Assembly: GCF_905171775.1 (NCBI RefSeq)
Contig: NC_053494.1
Location: 162,596,101 to 162,660,100 of the forward strand
DNA: 64,000 nt
Source: Rana temporaria
Lineage: Eukaryota > Chordata > Amphibia > Anura > Ranidae
Direction of reading: 5' to 3'
Under the pieces are notes generated by a model. It did no database searches. It was given only the letters and a program-made list of their open reading frames with translations, and was not told the DNA's origin. A program made the position numbers and the translations under genes. This document shows, piece by piece, positions 33,217-44,879 of the stretch (its first letter is position 1; the number at the start of each line of letters is the position of its first letter).

Positions 33217-33932
33217 GGGCCAGATTCACAGAAAAAGTACGCCGGAGTATCCGCTGATACTCCGGCGTACTTTCAAATTTGCCACGTCGTATCTTTATTT
33301 GTAATTCACAAACAAAGATACGACGGCTTTTGGCTAAGATCCGACAGGCGTACGGCTTCGTACGCCTTCGGATCTTAGGATGCAATACTTCGGCGACCGC
33401 TGGGTGGAGTTTGCGTAGTTTTCCGTGTCGGGTATGCAAATTAGCTGTTTACGGCGATCCACGAAGGTACGCGCTTTCGTCGCATTCTCTTACGTCGTCG
33501 CTAGTCGGTTTTTCCCATCGCAAACTTACGCCTGCTATTTCATGGCTTAGATTTAGACCAGCCATGTTAAAGTATGGCCGTCGTTCCCGCGTCGAATTTC
33601 AATTTTTTTTTGCGTAAGACGTCCGGGAATACGAAAGGACGTAACGCACGTCGCTGTTCAAAAAACACGTTGGGGCGCCGTAATTTCACGCAAAGCACGG
33701 CGGGAAATTTCCTAACGGAGCATGCGCAGAACGTTCGGCATGGGAACGCGCCTAATTTAAATGGTACACGCCCCATTGGAATTAGGCGGGCTTGCGCCGG
33801 GCAGCTTTACGCTACGCCGCCGCAAGTTTACACGCAAGTGCTTTGTGAATGAAGCACTTGCGATGAAAACTTGCGGCGGAGTAACGTAAAGGGGATACGT
33901 TACGCCGCCGTAATTGTTCGTGAATCTGGCCC
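33217..33932. mobile_element. Harbinger-type MITE, GGGCCAGATTC family, copy D
   Basis: Ends GGGCCAGATTCAC and GTGAATCTGGCCC; flanked by TAA at 33214-33216 and 33933-33935. Carries GTATGGCCGTCGTTCCCGCG and GAGCATGCGCAGAACG blocks. The TAA duplication matches the TWA preference of PIF/Harbinger elements. Confidence 0.92.
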
Positions 33933-34078
33933 TAAATATTTAATCTTTGTGACACTGAAATAGAATTTGCATAATAATTTGGAACAGGGTGTAGATGTGC
34001 CTGTTTTAATCATCAACCTTGTGAGTTGCTAAATGTTGTACCTTCATTAAATGTAACCATACAATATTGCTACACTTA

Positions 34079-34439
34079 TGCCCTGTACACACGATCGGAA
34101 TTTCTGATGGGATAAAATCCGATTGAATTTTCTGTCGGAATTCCATTCAAGCTGTCTTGCATGCACACTTTCAGACCATCCAAAATGCGGTGACGTAAAA
34201 CACTACGACGAGCCGAGAAAAATTAAGTTCAATGCTTCCGAGCATGCGTCAAATTGATTCTGAGCATGCATGTTTTTTCTCCATCTGAGTTCCACACAGA
34301 GGATGGGAATTTCCGATGTTCTATTTATAAACTCTGAGGGAAAAAAAGTCAGATGGGGCCCACACACGGTCAGAATATCCGATGAAAAAATTCCGTCTGA
34401 CTTTTTTTTATCAGAAATTCCGATCGTGTGTACAAGGCA
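34079..34439. mobile_element. GTACACACGA-type MITE (361 bp)
   Basis: TGCCCTGTACACACGATCGG and ATCGTGTGTACAAGGCA are inverted ends; TTA flanks both sides (34076-34078, 34440-34442). Interior as in 31553-31950 but rearranged. Confidence 0.88.
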
Positions 34440-34464
34440 TTAGAGGCACCTCTCTTCTCTTTGA

Positions 34465-34941
34465 GGCCCCGTACACACGAGAGGATTATCCGCTTGAAAC
34501 GGTCCTCCGGACCGTTCCCGCGGATAGATCCTCTGGCGGATTTTGATCTGATGGTTGTACTAACCATCAGATCGAAATCCGCGCGGAATCCATCCGCGGT
34601 GACGTGTCGCGCCATCGCCGCGATGATGACGCGGCGACGTGCGCGACGCTGGAAGATAAAGACTTCCACGCATGCGTCGAATCATTACGACGCATGCGAG
34701 GGAGAAGAGCGGACGGATTGATCCGGTGAGTCTGTACAGACCACCGGATCAATCCGCTGGACAGGATTCCAGCGCATAGATTTCTTAGCATGCTAAGAAA
34801 TTTTTATCCGCTGGAAATCCATCGGCCGGAAATATATCCGCGGAAAAATATCCGCTCGGACGTACACACCACCGGATCTATCCGCTGGAACTGATCTGTG
34901 GATAAATCCCAGCGGATAGATCCGGTGGTGTGTACGAGGCC
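34465..34941. mobile_element. GTACACACGA-type MITE, second subfamily
   Basis: GGCCCCGTACACACGAGAGG and TGGTGTGTACGAGGCC are inverted ends; flanks TGA and TTA. The interior has the hairpin ACGGTCCTCCGGACCGT and many ATCCGC words, distinct from the neighbouring subfamily. Confidence 0.85.
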
Positions 34942-36300
34942 TTATACTCAGTTGTGACATGTACGCTACTTGTATATCAAGACATCGCTTGCATATCAAG
35001 TCAAAATGTATTAAAACATTTTGCTTGTCATGCAAAACGCTCTAAAACCAAGTTACTCTCAAATCAAGATTTTACTGTATATACATTTACACACACTTTA
35101 GCTGTGCATGGTTTTAGGTGTATTTTTAATCTTTAAAAAAAAACACTTAACCAAAGTGTTTCCTTATCACAATCTTTAACATGCATTTCCTGTGGGAAAA
35201 TATCTAAGATAGACATAACATTAGAGCCAGGACTAGAAAGACAATTATCAGGTAAGTTTTAATGAGCGGTACTAACTTAAACATATAAGAAACACATGCA
35301 TTTCCCTAGACGTTTATGACTTCGTAAAATCTACACAACCTATTTGCTGTTAAAATACATGTATGTCTAGGTAATAATTTACATTAGAGCTACATGTTTT
35401 ACTGGTTCCTTGTCATAGAATACCAATGCTTGTTATGTAATTAATTAAAATGTTGACTTTTATTCTCTTGGACAATTAAGGACATAGGCCAAATGTGCAT
35501 AGTATAACTGATTTAGAAGGGCTTTTGCCAGGCTCGGATGTTAGACCCTATTACGGGACAGTGGGAGGTCTTGTATGTAGCACACTCGTCTCTAGAGACC
35601 CCCGTATTTAAAACAACGAAGAGGAAAAAAGGCTCAGAAATGCTCCCAAGCAGTGTTCAAAGACGCAGACAGGTTTTGACTGGATTAACATTTATTGACT
35701 GTTTAAGCCTGCCTTTTTTGCTGCAGGACATAGATACATGGGTTTAATTGCAAAGGCTGTTCAAGCATCTGATCACTAGGCTGGCAACCAAAGCTTTACT
35801 AATCGGTCCTTCATTAAAGATTAGAAAGTCTCTATTATAAAACAAATTAAGCATGCTCTGATCCTAACCTACAGGTCCAATGGCATTTCAGTAAAGTTTA
35901 AGCTGTTAAGGCAGTGGAAAACTTATTAAGGTTTAACGCTGAGATAGCACTTTTCTATTGATTTTACAATACACAGGTATTATGATTTATGGAGTTCCAG
36001 CATCACTCTAACAAGCTGAAGGACACACAATATCATCTCCAACATCATTAAAATTCAGAAGCCACTAGAACTAACTCATCAACCGCTGCACATTGTCACA
36101 GAGTGTTATTAAGCAATACTTTAGTTTTAAAATGCTATCATCTTCAGGGGCACAGCTTGCCTGGCATGTGTACAATGCAGTGATCAATTACCGCTAACAA
36201 CAAGTCTCACTCTTAGCTAGAACAACAAAGCAAGGGACATTTTTCCTAACTCCAAGTTCATTGGAGGCTATTCTCTAATCAGTGACCAGTGGGCAGTGTG
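34942..36300. other. no gene seen; candidate single-copy DNA
   Basis: A/T-rich with no bounded repeats. Open frames are short and motif-free. Confidence 0.5.
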
Positions 36301-36310
36301 CATGAATTAG

Positions 36311-36452
<142 letters not shown>

Positions 36453-36515
36453 GCACAATATAAATATGTCCATGGTGCGCATGTGTATATTTATAGATAA
36501 ATAGATAGATATATT

Positions 36516-37199
36516 GGGGCATATCCACAAAAGGATTAGTTAATTTTAAATTTCCCGCGTCGTATCTTTGCTTTGTATCCACAAAACAAGATACAACGGC
36601 ATCTGGGCTCGTCGGATCTAAGCTGCAATTTTTCGGCGGCCGCTAGGTGGCGTTCCCGTCGAAATCCGTGTCGAGTATGCAAATTAGCTAGTTACGGCGA
36701 TCCACGAACGTACGTCAGCCCGGCGCATTTTTTGACGTTTTTTTTTGTTCGGCGTATAGTTAAAGCTGCTATATGGTGGTGTACTCAATGTTAAGTATGG
36801 CCGTCGTTCCCGCGTACAATTTTGAATTTTTTACGCCGTTTGCGTAAGTTGTTCGCGAATAGGAATTTGCGTAGAATGACGTCACCGTCGTAAGCATTGG
36901 CTTGTTCCGGTTAAATTTTGAGCATGCGCACTGGGATACCCCCAGGGACGGCGCATGCGCAGTTAAAAAAAAAAACGTTGTTTACGTCGGGTCACAACGT
37001 ATTAACATAAAACACGCCCCCATTACATCCATTTGAATTCCGCGCCCTTACGCCGCAAGAGATACACTACGCCGCCTGTAACTTACGGCGCAAATTCGTT
37101 GAGGATTCAAAACAAAAACAAGTAAGTTACAGCGGCGTAGTGTATCTCAGATACGCTACGCCCGGCGCACTAATGCGCCGTTGTACGTGGATCTACCCC
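36516..37199. mobile_element. Harbinger-type MITE, GGGGCATATCCAC subfamily, copy E
   Basis: Ends GGGGCATATCCAC and GTGGATCTACCCC; flanked by ATT at 36513-36515 and 37200-37202. Interior shares GTATGGCCGTCGTTCCCGCG (36795-36814) and GAGCATGCGCACTGGGA with copies B and F. Confidence 0.9.
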
Positions 37200-37243
37200 A
37201 TTATGTAAATCCTGTATAATAATAATAATATTGTTATTTATAT

Positions 37244-37320
<77 letters not shown>
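37244..37320. repeat. (TA)n microsatellite
   Basis: About 76 bases of uninterrupted AT, followed by ACACAC and a TTTA tract at 37340-37362. Confidence 0.98.
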
Positions 37321-37328
<8 letters not shown>

Positions 37329-37362
37329 ACACATATATTTATTTATTTATTTATTTATTTAA

Positions 37363-38191
37363 TTATTTTCAATTTACATTTTTTATACACACACATAGAA
37401 AACTGAGTATAACACTACACTTAAAAAGTGCAATGTTTCAGAGAACCCCACATTGTATAAAGATATGCAGGTTGACCAATGTCAGTACATATATGTATGT
37501 GTGTTTTGTGTGTGTAAAATCTAGTTATGAAAATATGAGTATTTGCATGTATTCATGTATTCATAATGAATGTGTAGTGCTATTATTTTGTATGAGCAAT
37601 GGCTCGGCTTGATCGAAGCTGTATAGTAATCAGCTATTTTGCAAATGGTTTTGTAGTACACTGGAGACCCCTATTGGTTTCACAGCAATATTAGACTGCA
37701 GGCTGCCTACTGTGCATTCTCACTTTATGCGATCTGAAAAGCAAGAGCCCATATCATGGCGAGTGACGATCATTTCAAAATATTTGCTAAATCCACATGC
37801 ATTATTAAAATAACCATATTAGAAAAGCTGACAAAATTATTTCTGTGAAATCTTCCTGAGCAGAGAAAAAAAAACATTTAGGAGAGATTCTGATATTCCT
37901 TGTGATTCATTAGAATTTGGTACTATGGAAAGAAATAAAAATTTAATTTTGTGACAAAGTTGGCCAGACACCGTAGAATTTTGTTTGAAAATTTTTGTTT
38001 TCATTCGATTTTCTAGTGATTTGTAAGGATCAAATTGGTGTTAACTTTCAGCCAAGGTAATGAGAAGTTTCAAAGGAGCAGGATGGTATTGTTTACTCAA
38101 ATGAACTAAATTCTAAATGTGAATGTGTTAATTGCTCAGGAAAAATGTAACATAATATAATGTGCTTGTTCTAGGTACAAAGGAAACGTGC
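37363..38191. other. no gene seen
   Basis: A/T-rich DNA without recognised genes or repeat ends. Confidence 0.5.
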
Positions 38192-38460
38192 TTAACCACT
38201 TAAGTCCCGGACCATTTTGTGGCTAAATGACCGGGCCACTTTTTGCGATTCGGCACTGCATCGCTTTAACTGACAATTGCGCGGTCGTGCGACGTGGCTC
38301 CCAAACAAAATTGACGTCCTTTTTTTCCCACAAACAGAGCTTTCTTTTGGTGGTATATGATCACCTCTGCAGTTTTTATTTTTTGCGCTATAAACAAAAA
38401 TAGAGAGACAATTTTGAAAAAAAAGCAATATTTTTTACTTTTTGCTATAATAAATATCCC

Positions 38461-38465
<5 letters not shown>

Positions 38466-38527
<62 letters not shown>
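38466..38527. repeat. (TA)n microsatellite within the piggyBac-type element
   Basis: About 60 bases of uninterrupted AT, likely expanded from a short A/T tract of the element. Confidence 0.97.
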
Positions 38528-38531
<4 letters not shown>

Positions 38532-38622
38532 CCTCAGTTTAGGCCGATATGCATTCTTCTACATATTTTTGGTACAAAAAATCACAATAAGCGTTTATTG
38601 ATCGGTTTTCACAAAAGTTATA

Positions 38623-39342
38623 GGGGCAGATCCACAAACAATTGCATGGGCGCAGCGTGAGATACGCTACGCCGCTGTAACTTACTGTTCCCAGCTTCCA
38701 ATCCACAAAGAATTCACGCCGTAAGTTACTGCGGCATAGTGTATCTCTCGCGGCGTAATGGCGCTCAATTCAAATGCAGCGAGTAGGGGGCGTGTTTAAT
38801 TTAAATGAAGCGCGTCCCCGCGCCGAACAAACTGCGCATGCGCCGTCCCTAAATTTCCCCGCCGTGCATTGCGCTAAATGACGTCGCAAGGACGTCATTG
38901 TTTTGACGTGGACGTAAATTACGTCCAGCCCGATTCACGGACGACTTACGCAAACAAAATTTATTTTTTTAAATTATACGCTGGAACGACGGCCATACTT
39001 AACATTGAGTACGCCACAATATAGCAGCTTTAACTATACCCCGGAAAAAGCCGACTAGAGACGACGTAAAAGAATGCGACGCCCGCTCGTAAGGTTCGTG
39101 GATCGTCGGAAATAGCTAATTTGCATACTCGACGCGGATTACAATGGGAACACCACCCAGCGGACGCCGAAGAATTGCATCTTAGATCCGAAGACGTACG
39201 AAGACGTACGCCTGTCGGATCTAACCCAGATGCCGTCATATCTTGTTTTGAGGATTCAAAACAAAGATACGACGCGGGAAATTTGAAAGTACGCCGGCGT
39301 ATCAGTAGATACGCCGGCGTACTCTCTTGGTGGATCTGCCCC
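38623..39342. mobile_element. Harbinger-type MITE, GGGGCAGATCCAC subfamily, copy F
   Basis: Ends GGGGCAGATCCAC and GTGGATCTGCCCC; flanked by ATA at 38620-38622 and 39343-39345. Interior includes GAACTGCGCATGCGCCGTCC-like sequence and GACGGCCATACTTAACATTG. Inserted in the piggyBac-type element. Confidence 0.92.
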
Positions 39343-39845
39343 ATAGTGTCTACAAAATATAGGATAATTTTATGACATTTTTGTTAATATTTTTTTTTAA
39401 TAGTAATGGCGGCGATCATCAATTTTTATCATGACTGCGACATTATGGCGGACACATCGGACACTTTTGACACATTTTTGGGACCATTGTCATTTTTACA
39501 GCGATCAGTGCTATAAAAATGCACTGTTCACTGTGAAAATGACACTGGCAGTGAAGGGGTTAACCACTAGGTGGCACTGTAGGGGTTAAGTGTGCTCTAG
39601 TGAGTGATTCTTACTGTAGGGGGGGTGGGCTACATGTCACAAGACAGTGATCACTGCTTTCGATTACAGGAAGCGGTGATCACTGTCATTGTTAGTAGGC
39701 ATCAGCATTACATCAGCATCTCCCCGTTCATCCTTACCATGGGACGCACGGTCGGGCTCACGAAGCTTGCGGCACACGCGCAATGCCACGGTCTTAAAGG
39801 GGACGTATATATACGTCCTTCTGCCTGTCTGTGCCATGCTGCCAA

Positions 39846-40223
39846 AGTATATATTGCAGGAATACGAAAGAAGGTTTGGACAGCTGCACTCCAAAAAAAT
39901 TTCCTTTTATTGTAGAAACAAATCACAAAAATACATGCCACAGCAAAAAAAACAGATGAAAGTTGACACATTTCACACTTTAACTCAGTGCTTAATCATA
40001 GCTATGTTATGAGTTACAGTGTAAAACGCGTCAGATTCATCTGTTTTTTTTGCTGTGAAATGTATTTTTGTTATTTTTTTTTTTACAATAAAAGGAAAAT
40101 TTTTTGGAGTGTGGCTGTCCAAACCTTCTTTCGTATTCCTGCATTATCACTTGTATTGCCAGCACCCGTGGTTTTGGATCCAGTGAAGAGGTTCATCTAC
40201 TACACCTGAGTGGTTACTCCTTT
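39846..40223. mobile_element. foldback element with 7-bp duplication
   Basis: Flanked by CTGCCAA at 39839-39845 and 40224-40230. Arms 39857-39955 and 40036-40143 are complementary: GCAGGAATACGAAAGAAGGT against ACCTTCTTTCGTATTCCTGC, and CAGCAAAAAAAACAGATG against CATCTGTTTTTTTTGCTG. The loop holds CATAGCTATG and GTGTAAAACGCGTCAG, reminiscent of Penelope-type ribozyme regions. It inserted into the piggyBac-type element. No coding capacity. Confidence 0.8.
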
Positions 40224-40265
40224 CTGCCAACGTATATAGTCGTGCGCTGGTCGGCAAGCAGGTAA

Positions 40266-40549
40266 ATAAGTCTGCCATTCAAGTAGCAGGTCAGAAGAAA
40301 ATGTGGCTTTCAAATGAAATTAGTTGACTCAGTGATGTCAAAATCGAAAGCTCTGATGAAAGAATTTTCAGAATTTCCGTACAAATGTTCAAAAGAAAAT
40401 CTAACCATTTATAGCAAGCTTAAAGTATTACTAAACCCAGGACCATGCATTCACTATATCTGGTCTCCCACAGTACACAGATCATGGACATGCAATTATT
40501 TTATTAAATATAAACTGCTAAATACCTTTTGGATGGGCAGAGCGGCAGC
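40266..40549. other. no gene seen
   Basis: Short interval with no recognised feature. Confidence 0.5.
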
Positions 40550-40827
40550 ATTCGATGGACACGGTGGCAGCATTTGATGGGCACAGTGGCAGAATTCGAT
40601 GGGCACAGTGGCAGCATTTGATGGGTACAGTGGCAGCATTTGATGTGCACAGTGGCTGCTTTTCTTTTACAAAGTCAAGTGGCTGCTTTTCTATGGGCAC
40701 AGTGGCAGCCTTTGATGGGCACAGTGGTAGCATTTGATGGCACAGTGGCTTAATTTGATGGGAACAGTGGCTGCATTTGATGGACACAGTGGTTGCATTT
40801 GATGGACACAGTGGCTGCAATTGATGT
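40550..40827. repeat. 22-bp minisatellite
   Basis: Twelve or so units of the type GATGGGCACAGTGGCAGCAT plus TT, with one interruption at 40660-40690. Followed by CAATTGATGTTTTTTTTCCC, the same sequence that follows a two-unit version at 63556-63600, so the minisatellite is an expanding part of a dispersed repeat. Confidence 0.93.
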
Positions 40828-41195
40828 TTTTTTTCCCAGTATTTTTCAGTTTATTTGCGCCCCACCACTGCTATAGCCAATTAGAAGACCCTGCCTATAG
40901 GGCTTTCTCATTGCATGCTGGGGGGAGCAACCGTGCAGAGTAGCGTTGGTTGCCAGGCCCTTGAATGTGGAGAATTCAAGCAACTGGCAATTTATTACCG
41001 TCAAAATGGGCAGACTATTCTTTATCTGTTGAGGAGAGCGGGGACACTTACATTATCAATGGGGAAGGGGTCTTTAAAAATCCCATCAACCACCAATGAT
41101 GAAAAACAGACCACTGACACCAGGAATTTTATTACTACCACTAATGCTGGAGTATTTATTTCTCCCATTGATGCAAGGACATTTACTATTCCAAC
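40828..41195. other. tail of the dispersed repeat, then no gene seen
   Basis: TTTTTCAGTTTATTTGCGCC near 40845 corresponds to TTTCAGTTTGTTATCGCC near 63624. Beyond about 40880 nothing is recognised. Confidence 0.5.
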
Positions 41196-41525
41196 TGACC
41201 CCTGATGTAGGGGCATTTATTATTCCAACTGACCCCTGATGTAGGGGCATTTATTATTCCAACTGATCCCTGTTGTAGGGGCATTTATTATTCCAACTGA
41301 CCCCTGATGTAGGGGCATTTATTATTCCAACTGACCCCTGATGTAGGGGCATTTATTATTTCAAATGACCCCTGATGTAGGGGCATTTATTATTCCAAAC
41401 TGACCCCTGATGTAGGGGCATTTATTATTCCAACTGACCCCTGTTGTAGGGGCATTTATTATTCCAAATGACCCCTGATGTAGGGGCATTTATTATTCCA
41501 ACTGATCCCTGATGTAGGGGCTTTT
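41196..41525. repeat. 34-bp minisatellite, about ten units
   Basis: CCTGATGTAGGGGCATTTAT recurs at 41201, 41235, 41269 and onward at 34-bp spacing, joined by TATTCCAACTGACC. Minor substitutions (GTTG for GATG; AAATGA for AACTGA). Confidence 0.95.
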
Positions 41526-41629
41526 TTGTTCCAATGGCCACTAACCATTGTTTTTTGTACTTCCACTGATGCCGAACATTTTTTTTCTCTTTGCTAACTG
41601 ATGCAGGAGCATTTTAGGCATATCTCTAA

Positions 41630-42097
41630 GGCCGGGTACTAACGAGCAAACATATACGATGAAACCGGTCCGTCGGACCGTTTTCACCGTACATGTCTGC
41701 CAGAGGGCTTCTGTACGATGGCTGTACTAACCATCGTACAGAAGTCCGCACGTAAACAATACGCGGGGCGTGTCCGCGTCGTCGCCGCGACGATGACGCG
41801 GCGACGTGGGCGGGCCTGCCATTTAAAGGCTTCCACGCATGCGTCAAAGTCATTCGACGCATGCGAGGGACGGCGGGAGCTCGGACATGTACGGTAGGTC
41901 TGTACTGACGACCGTACATGTCCGAGCGGGCAGGATTCCAGCGGACGGTTTTAAAACACGTCCAGGAATATTTGTCTGCTGGGAAAAGGCCCGGCGGGCA
42001 AATGTTTGCTGGAATTCGGCCCGCTCGCGCCTACACACGACCAAACATGTATGCTAAAACAGTTTCAGCATACATGTTTGGTCGTGTGTACGGGGCC
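41630..42097. mobile_element. GTACACACGA-type MITE, CGGTCCGTCGGACCG subfamily
   Basis: GGCCGGGTACTAACGAGC and GGTCGTGTGTACGGGGCC are diverged inverted ends; flanks TAA and TTA. Contains CCGGTCCGTCGGACCG, paired GTACATGTC words and the palindrome ATTCGACGCATGCGAGGGAC also seen at 34680. Confidence 0.8.
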
Positions 42098-43344
42098 TTA
42101 CTGTCCACCAACAGGGCCATTTTAACTCCTATTAACCACTGAAATAGAGGCATTGTATTGTCCTTACACAACAAAAGTTCACCAGCGCTAACAAATTTGG
42201 AAACTTGTGGAAACAAAGAGAAATAGGGGAATAATAGTCAATATTGTGTGGTCTATACCCAGTGCAGCTGGATTAAAACCTTTTTGTGTCTACTAATCAC
42301 TGACATAAGGGCATTTATTTTACCCCTATTGACCCCTGAAACTGGTGGTCTCACCTTCAAACAGTCTGATGGACAGTGAACTGATCCTTTGTTTAAAAAG
42401 TTCAGGAACCCCTGCTTTAAATCTTTATCTTTTCTAAAAAGATACCTGGTTATTATGCTTTGGAGATCCTTGTTCAGGTATTTATGTTATGGGGTGGTCA
42501 TTGTCCCCTACTTGGGCTTCAAAGTTATCAACCCTGTCACATGCATCCTTGATGGAGTATGCAAGTGGTTGTGGCAACACATATTGTGCAGGCATGGCCC
42601 AATGCGGTCACTATCAGAAAGTCCAGAGTAATGTCGACAGCTGATGCTGAGGGAAGTACATACATACGTACAAGAAATAGCAGGAAAAAAGTCTGGAGAA
42701 GATCAACAAAAAACTGAGATGCAAAAAAAATAAAAATGAAAACACTATTTTATGAAAAAAGCAAATGAACAGAAAAATACAGGCACATGGCCAATAAATG
42801 AATGATATTAGAGCTCTGGATCTACCACACCTACACCCACTTAAATCAGTAAAATAATAGTTATTTAAAAAAAACAGTTAAGCCAAAAGTGATCTTTTAG
42901 TTGCAGGTGGAATGTGCCAGTCTGAATTGTCTTCAGGTTTCTTATATCTCTTGGGGAGTCCGACAGGAACAACAAGACAATAGTTCTCTAGTATGTAGGC
43001 CCATTCTGGAGTCTTATGTCTCCCACTTTAACATTGATGTTTCAGGGCTGACTCACAGTGCCTGTTGCGTGTCCCATACAGTACAATTCGTCAGACCTCC
43101 AACAGGGGGAGTATAACATCTTCTTAATTGTCATGGCAGTTGTGGTAGTTGGTGGTTAATTTGAGAATGTAATCTGCTATTTGGTCCATAGCACACTACT
43201 TTTACGTTTTGTTTCAAAGCTTTCCTTCAACAATTTTTTTTTTAGGTCTATTTATATTTGGGGGTATACTGTTTTTTATTTCATTTTATGTTGATAAAAT
43301 ATGTTTGATGAGCACCTAGACCACCTTAAATAAAAAATAAAATA
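42098..43344. other. no gene seen
   Basis: No motif-bearing frame or bounded repeat recognised. Confidence 0.5.
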
Positions 43345-43540
43345 CTTTGTTCTGGCACCAACATGGCAGCATACTACCACATGTATGCTGCCATGAATTA
43401 GCACCAGAAAAGGAAAATTAAAGTAAGTATTTCATACAATTTTACATTTTCCTGCCACCAACATGTGGTAGTATGCTGCCACGAACTGGTGCCAGGAAAA
43501 GAAAAATTACGGAAAGTATTTGATACAATTTTCCATTTTT
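43345..43540. repeat. tandem pair of hairpin-forming units
   Basis: Two units share CACCAACATG, GTATGCTGCCA, GGAAAATT/GAAAAATT and TTTGATACAATTTT or TTTCATACAATTTT. The first has GGCAGCATAC...GTATGCTGCC, a perfect hairpin. Confidence 0.8.
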
Positions 43541-43567
43541 AGAGCTATTCTCCATGATCAATCCTGC

Positions 43568-43745
43568 CCTACAGCTGGGCAATTTTACACTGCTTTATCA
43601 TCTGTAGTTTCTTAATTCTTGTAGTAAAACCCTTGCTTGTGTTCTGGGTCTCTAGTACATTTTGGCCTAGTAGTGCACACTAAAACACTCATATCACTGG
43701 GCAATTTTACACTGCATTGTCATCTTTGGTCTCCTAATTCCTAAA
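43568..43745. repeat. two-copy repeat with about 125-bp spacing
   Basis: GGGCAATTTTACACTGC occurs near 43578 and 43699, each followed by TTATCATCTGTAG / TTGTCATCTTTGG-like sequence. Confidence 0.75.
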
Positions 43746-43751
43746 GTATAA

Positions 43752-43939
43752 CTAAAGCCATAACTTTTTTTTTTTTTTCGTTTTGGATAGAGTGGAAAGG
43801 GATTAGAACAACTCTCTGGTTTTTATTGCTGTCTGTGCCCCCATTAGAGAAATTCACCTTCTCATGTTTACTGTTATCACTGTAAGTGAAAGTAAAAGAA
43901 AATCCCAAATTTTGGGTTGTCCTCAGAACAGTATTAGAG
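43752..43939 (+). mobile_element. MITE family X, 3'-truncated copy
   Basis: GTATAACTAAAGCCATAACT, TTTTGGATAGAGTGG, TGCTGTCTGTGCCCCCATTA and AAAATCCCAAATTTTGGG match the reverse complement of 8800-8590 in order. Confidence 0.8.
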
Positions 43940-44330
43940 GCAGTGGCATATCATCCATGGGTGCAGGGTGTTCACTAAACACAGGCCCCAAGGAAAGGGG
44001 GGCCAACTGTGCTCTGACCCACACTGAGCCCATGGATGATCAGTCGGGGATGATCGGTACGGTGGTGAGGCAGTTACAGACACTGCTCTTCCTGTATAGC
44101 TTCCAATGAAGTAGCTGACAGTCACGGAGAGGAGAGGAGGAGAAGCAGAAAGGAATGAACTGTGTTTAAAATACTTCAGTTTATGAATGAACAGGAGCCT
44201 CTGTCTCTATTCATTCATCTTCAGTGCAGCTGAGGCAGCAGAGAAAGGTGCTGGGGAATCTGTGTCCTCAGTCCCTTTCTCTGTCTCAAAAGGTAAATGT
44301 CAGGGGCCTGTTTGGAACCCTGGTGCAGTG
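43940..44330. mobile_element. hAT-like repeat, left end only
   Basis: CAGTGGCATATCATCCATGG is a CAGTGGC-type terminus seen in hAT MITEs; GCCCATGGATGAT at 44029 is an internal inverted match. No right end found. Confidence 0.35.
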
Positions 44331-44389
44331 TGCCACATTCCACTCACTAAAAAGCATGAACCCTCAGCTTCGTCATCAAGGACATCTTT

Positions 44390-44850
44390 CTTTCTGTCCT
44401 TGATGATGCCCTGGAGGAAGGGGGAAACACGTTGACGCACTTTTGGTTTCGTGAAATAACTGATGCTACTTTCGCCCTCTGTGCAACACATGGAAATCAG
44501 CTGTATTCCTGGATGTCTGTTTAAATCTATCACTGTGTATGTGGTGCCTTTGATTGCACGATTCTTTACATTGATAACAGTGCTTCACTATTTTTTCCCC
44601 GGTTTTGTGAGTCTGGTCATTTTATCCTGGAAGTCCCAGAACAACTATTGAAGAGGTTTCTTGACACATTAATCCGTGCCATACCAGATCTTATTGATCA
44701 CAGTGTTTTTTGACCCCAGACTGCGAAGCTGAAGGTCCATGCTTTTTGGTGAGTGGGGTCACAAGAGGGGGGTGTGACACACTGCACAATGTCCTCAGAG
44801 CACCTATGCACTTTATTTGGAGCACTTATCACAATGGTCATGAGTATATA
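44390..44850 (+). mobile_element. Penelope-like terminal-repeat fragment
   Basis: CCTGGAGGAAGGGGGAAACACGTTGA around 44410-44435 is a degraded version of the hammerhead-like core at 52252. It is followed, as there, by a spacer and GGTGAGTGGGGTCAC near 44749. Contains no coding region. Assignment by motif order only. Confidence 0.35.
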
Positions 44851-44879
44851 TACTCATAAAAATTAAAAATGTAAAATGA

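Larger units (their letters stand above)
31527..33991 (-). mobile_element. Tc1-like DNA transposon (DD37E spacing) carrying two MITEs
   Basis: Left end CACTGTTCCAAATTATTACG at 31527 and right end GCATAATAATTTGGAACAGG to 33991 are inverted; TA follows the right end while TG precedes the left. A GTACACACGA MITE at 31553-31950 interrupts the left end and a GGGCCAGATTC MITE at 33217-33932 lies between the start codon and the right end. Without them the element would be about 1.35 kb. Confidence 0.88.
38192..40265 (+). mobile_element. piggyBac-type non-autonomous element with two nested insertions
   Basis: Starts TTAACCACTTAAGTCCCGGA at 38192. The right end GCGCTGGTCGGCAAGCAGGTAA near 40245-40266 is a decayed inverted partner. 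Internal landmarks are GTGGTATATGATCACCTCTG, the (TA)n at 38466, TTTAGGCCGATATGCATTC, ATTATGGCGGACACATCGGA and TTTGGGACCATTGTCATTTT. A Harbinger-type MITE (38623-39342) and a foldback element (39846-40223) interrupt it. Removing both leaves about 950 bp. No transposase. Confidence 0.8.

Noticed and set aside
40000..40040. Hammerhead in the foldback loop
   Set aside because: AAAACGCGTC is suggestive, but no CUGANGA box lies at the right distance; described as loop sequence only.
44405..44440. Third hammerhead-like motif
   Set aside because: CTGGAGGA and GAAAC are present but there is no credible helix II, and helix I pairing is poor; kept only as part of a Penelope-like fragment.
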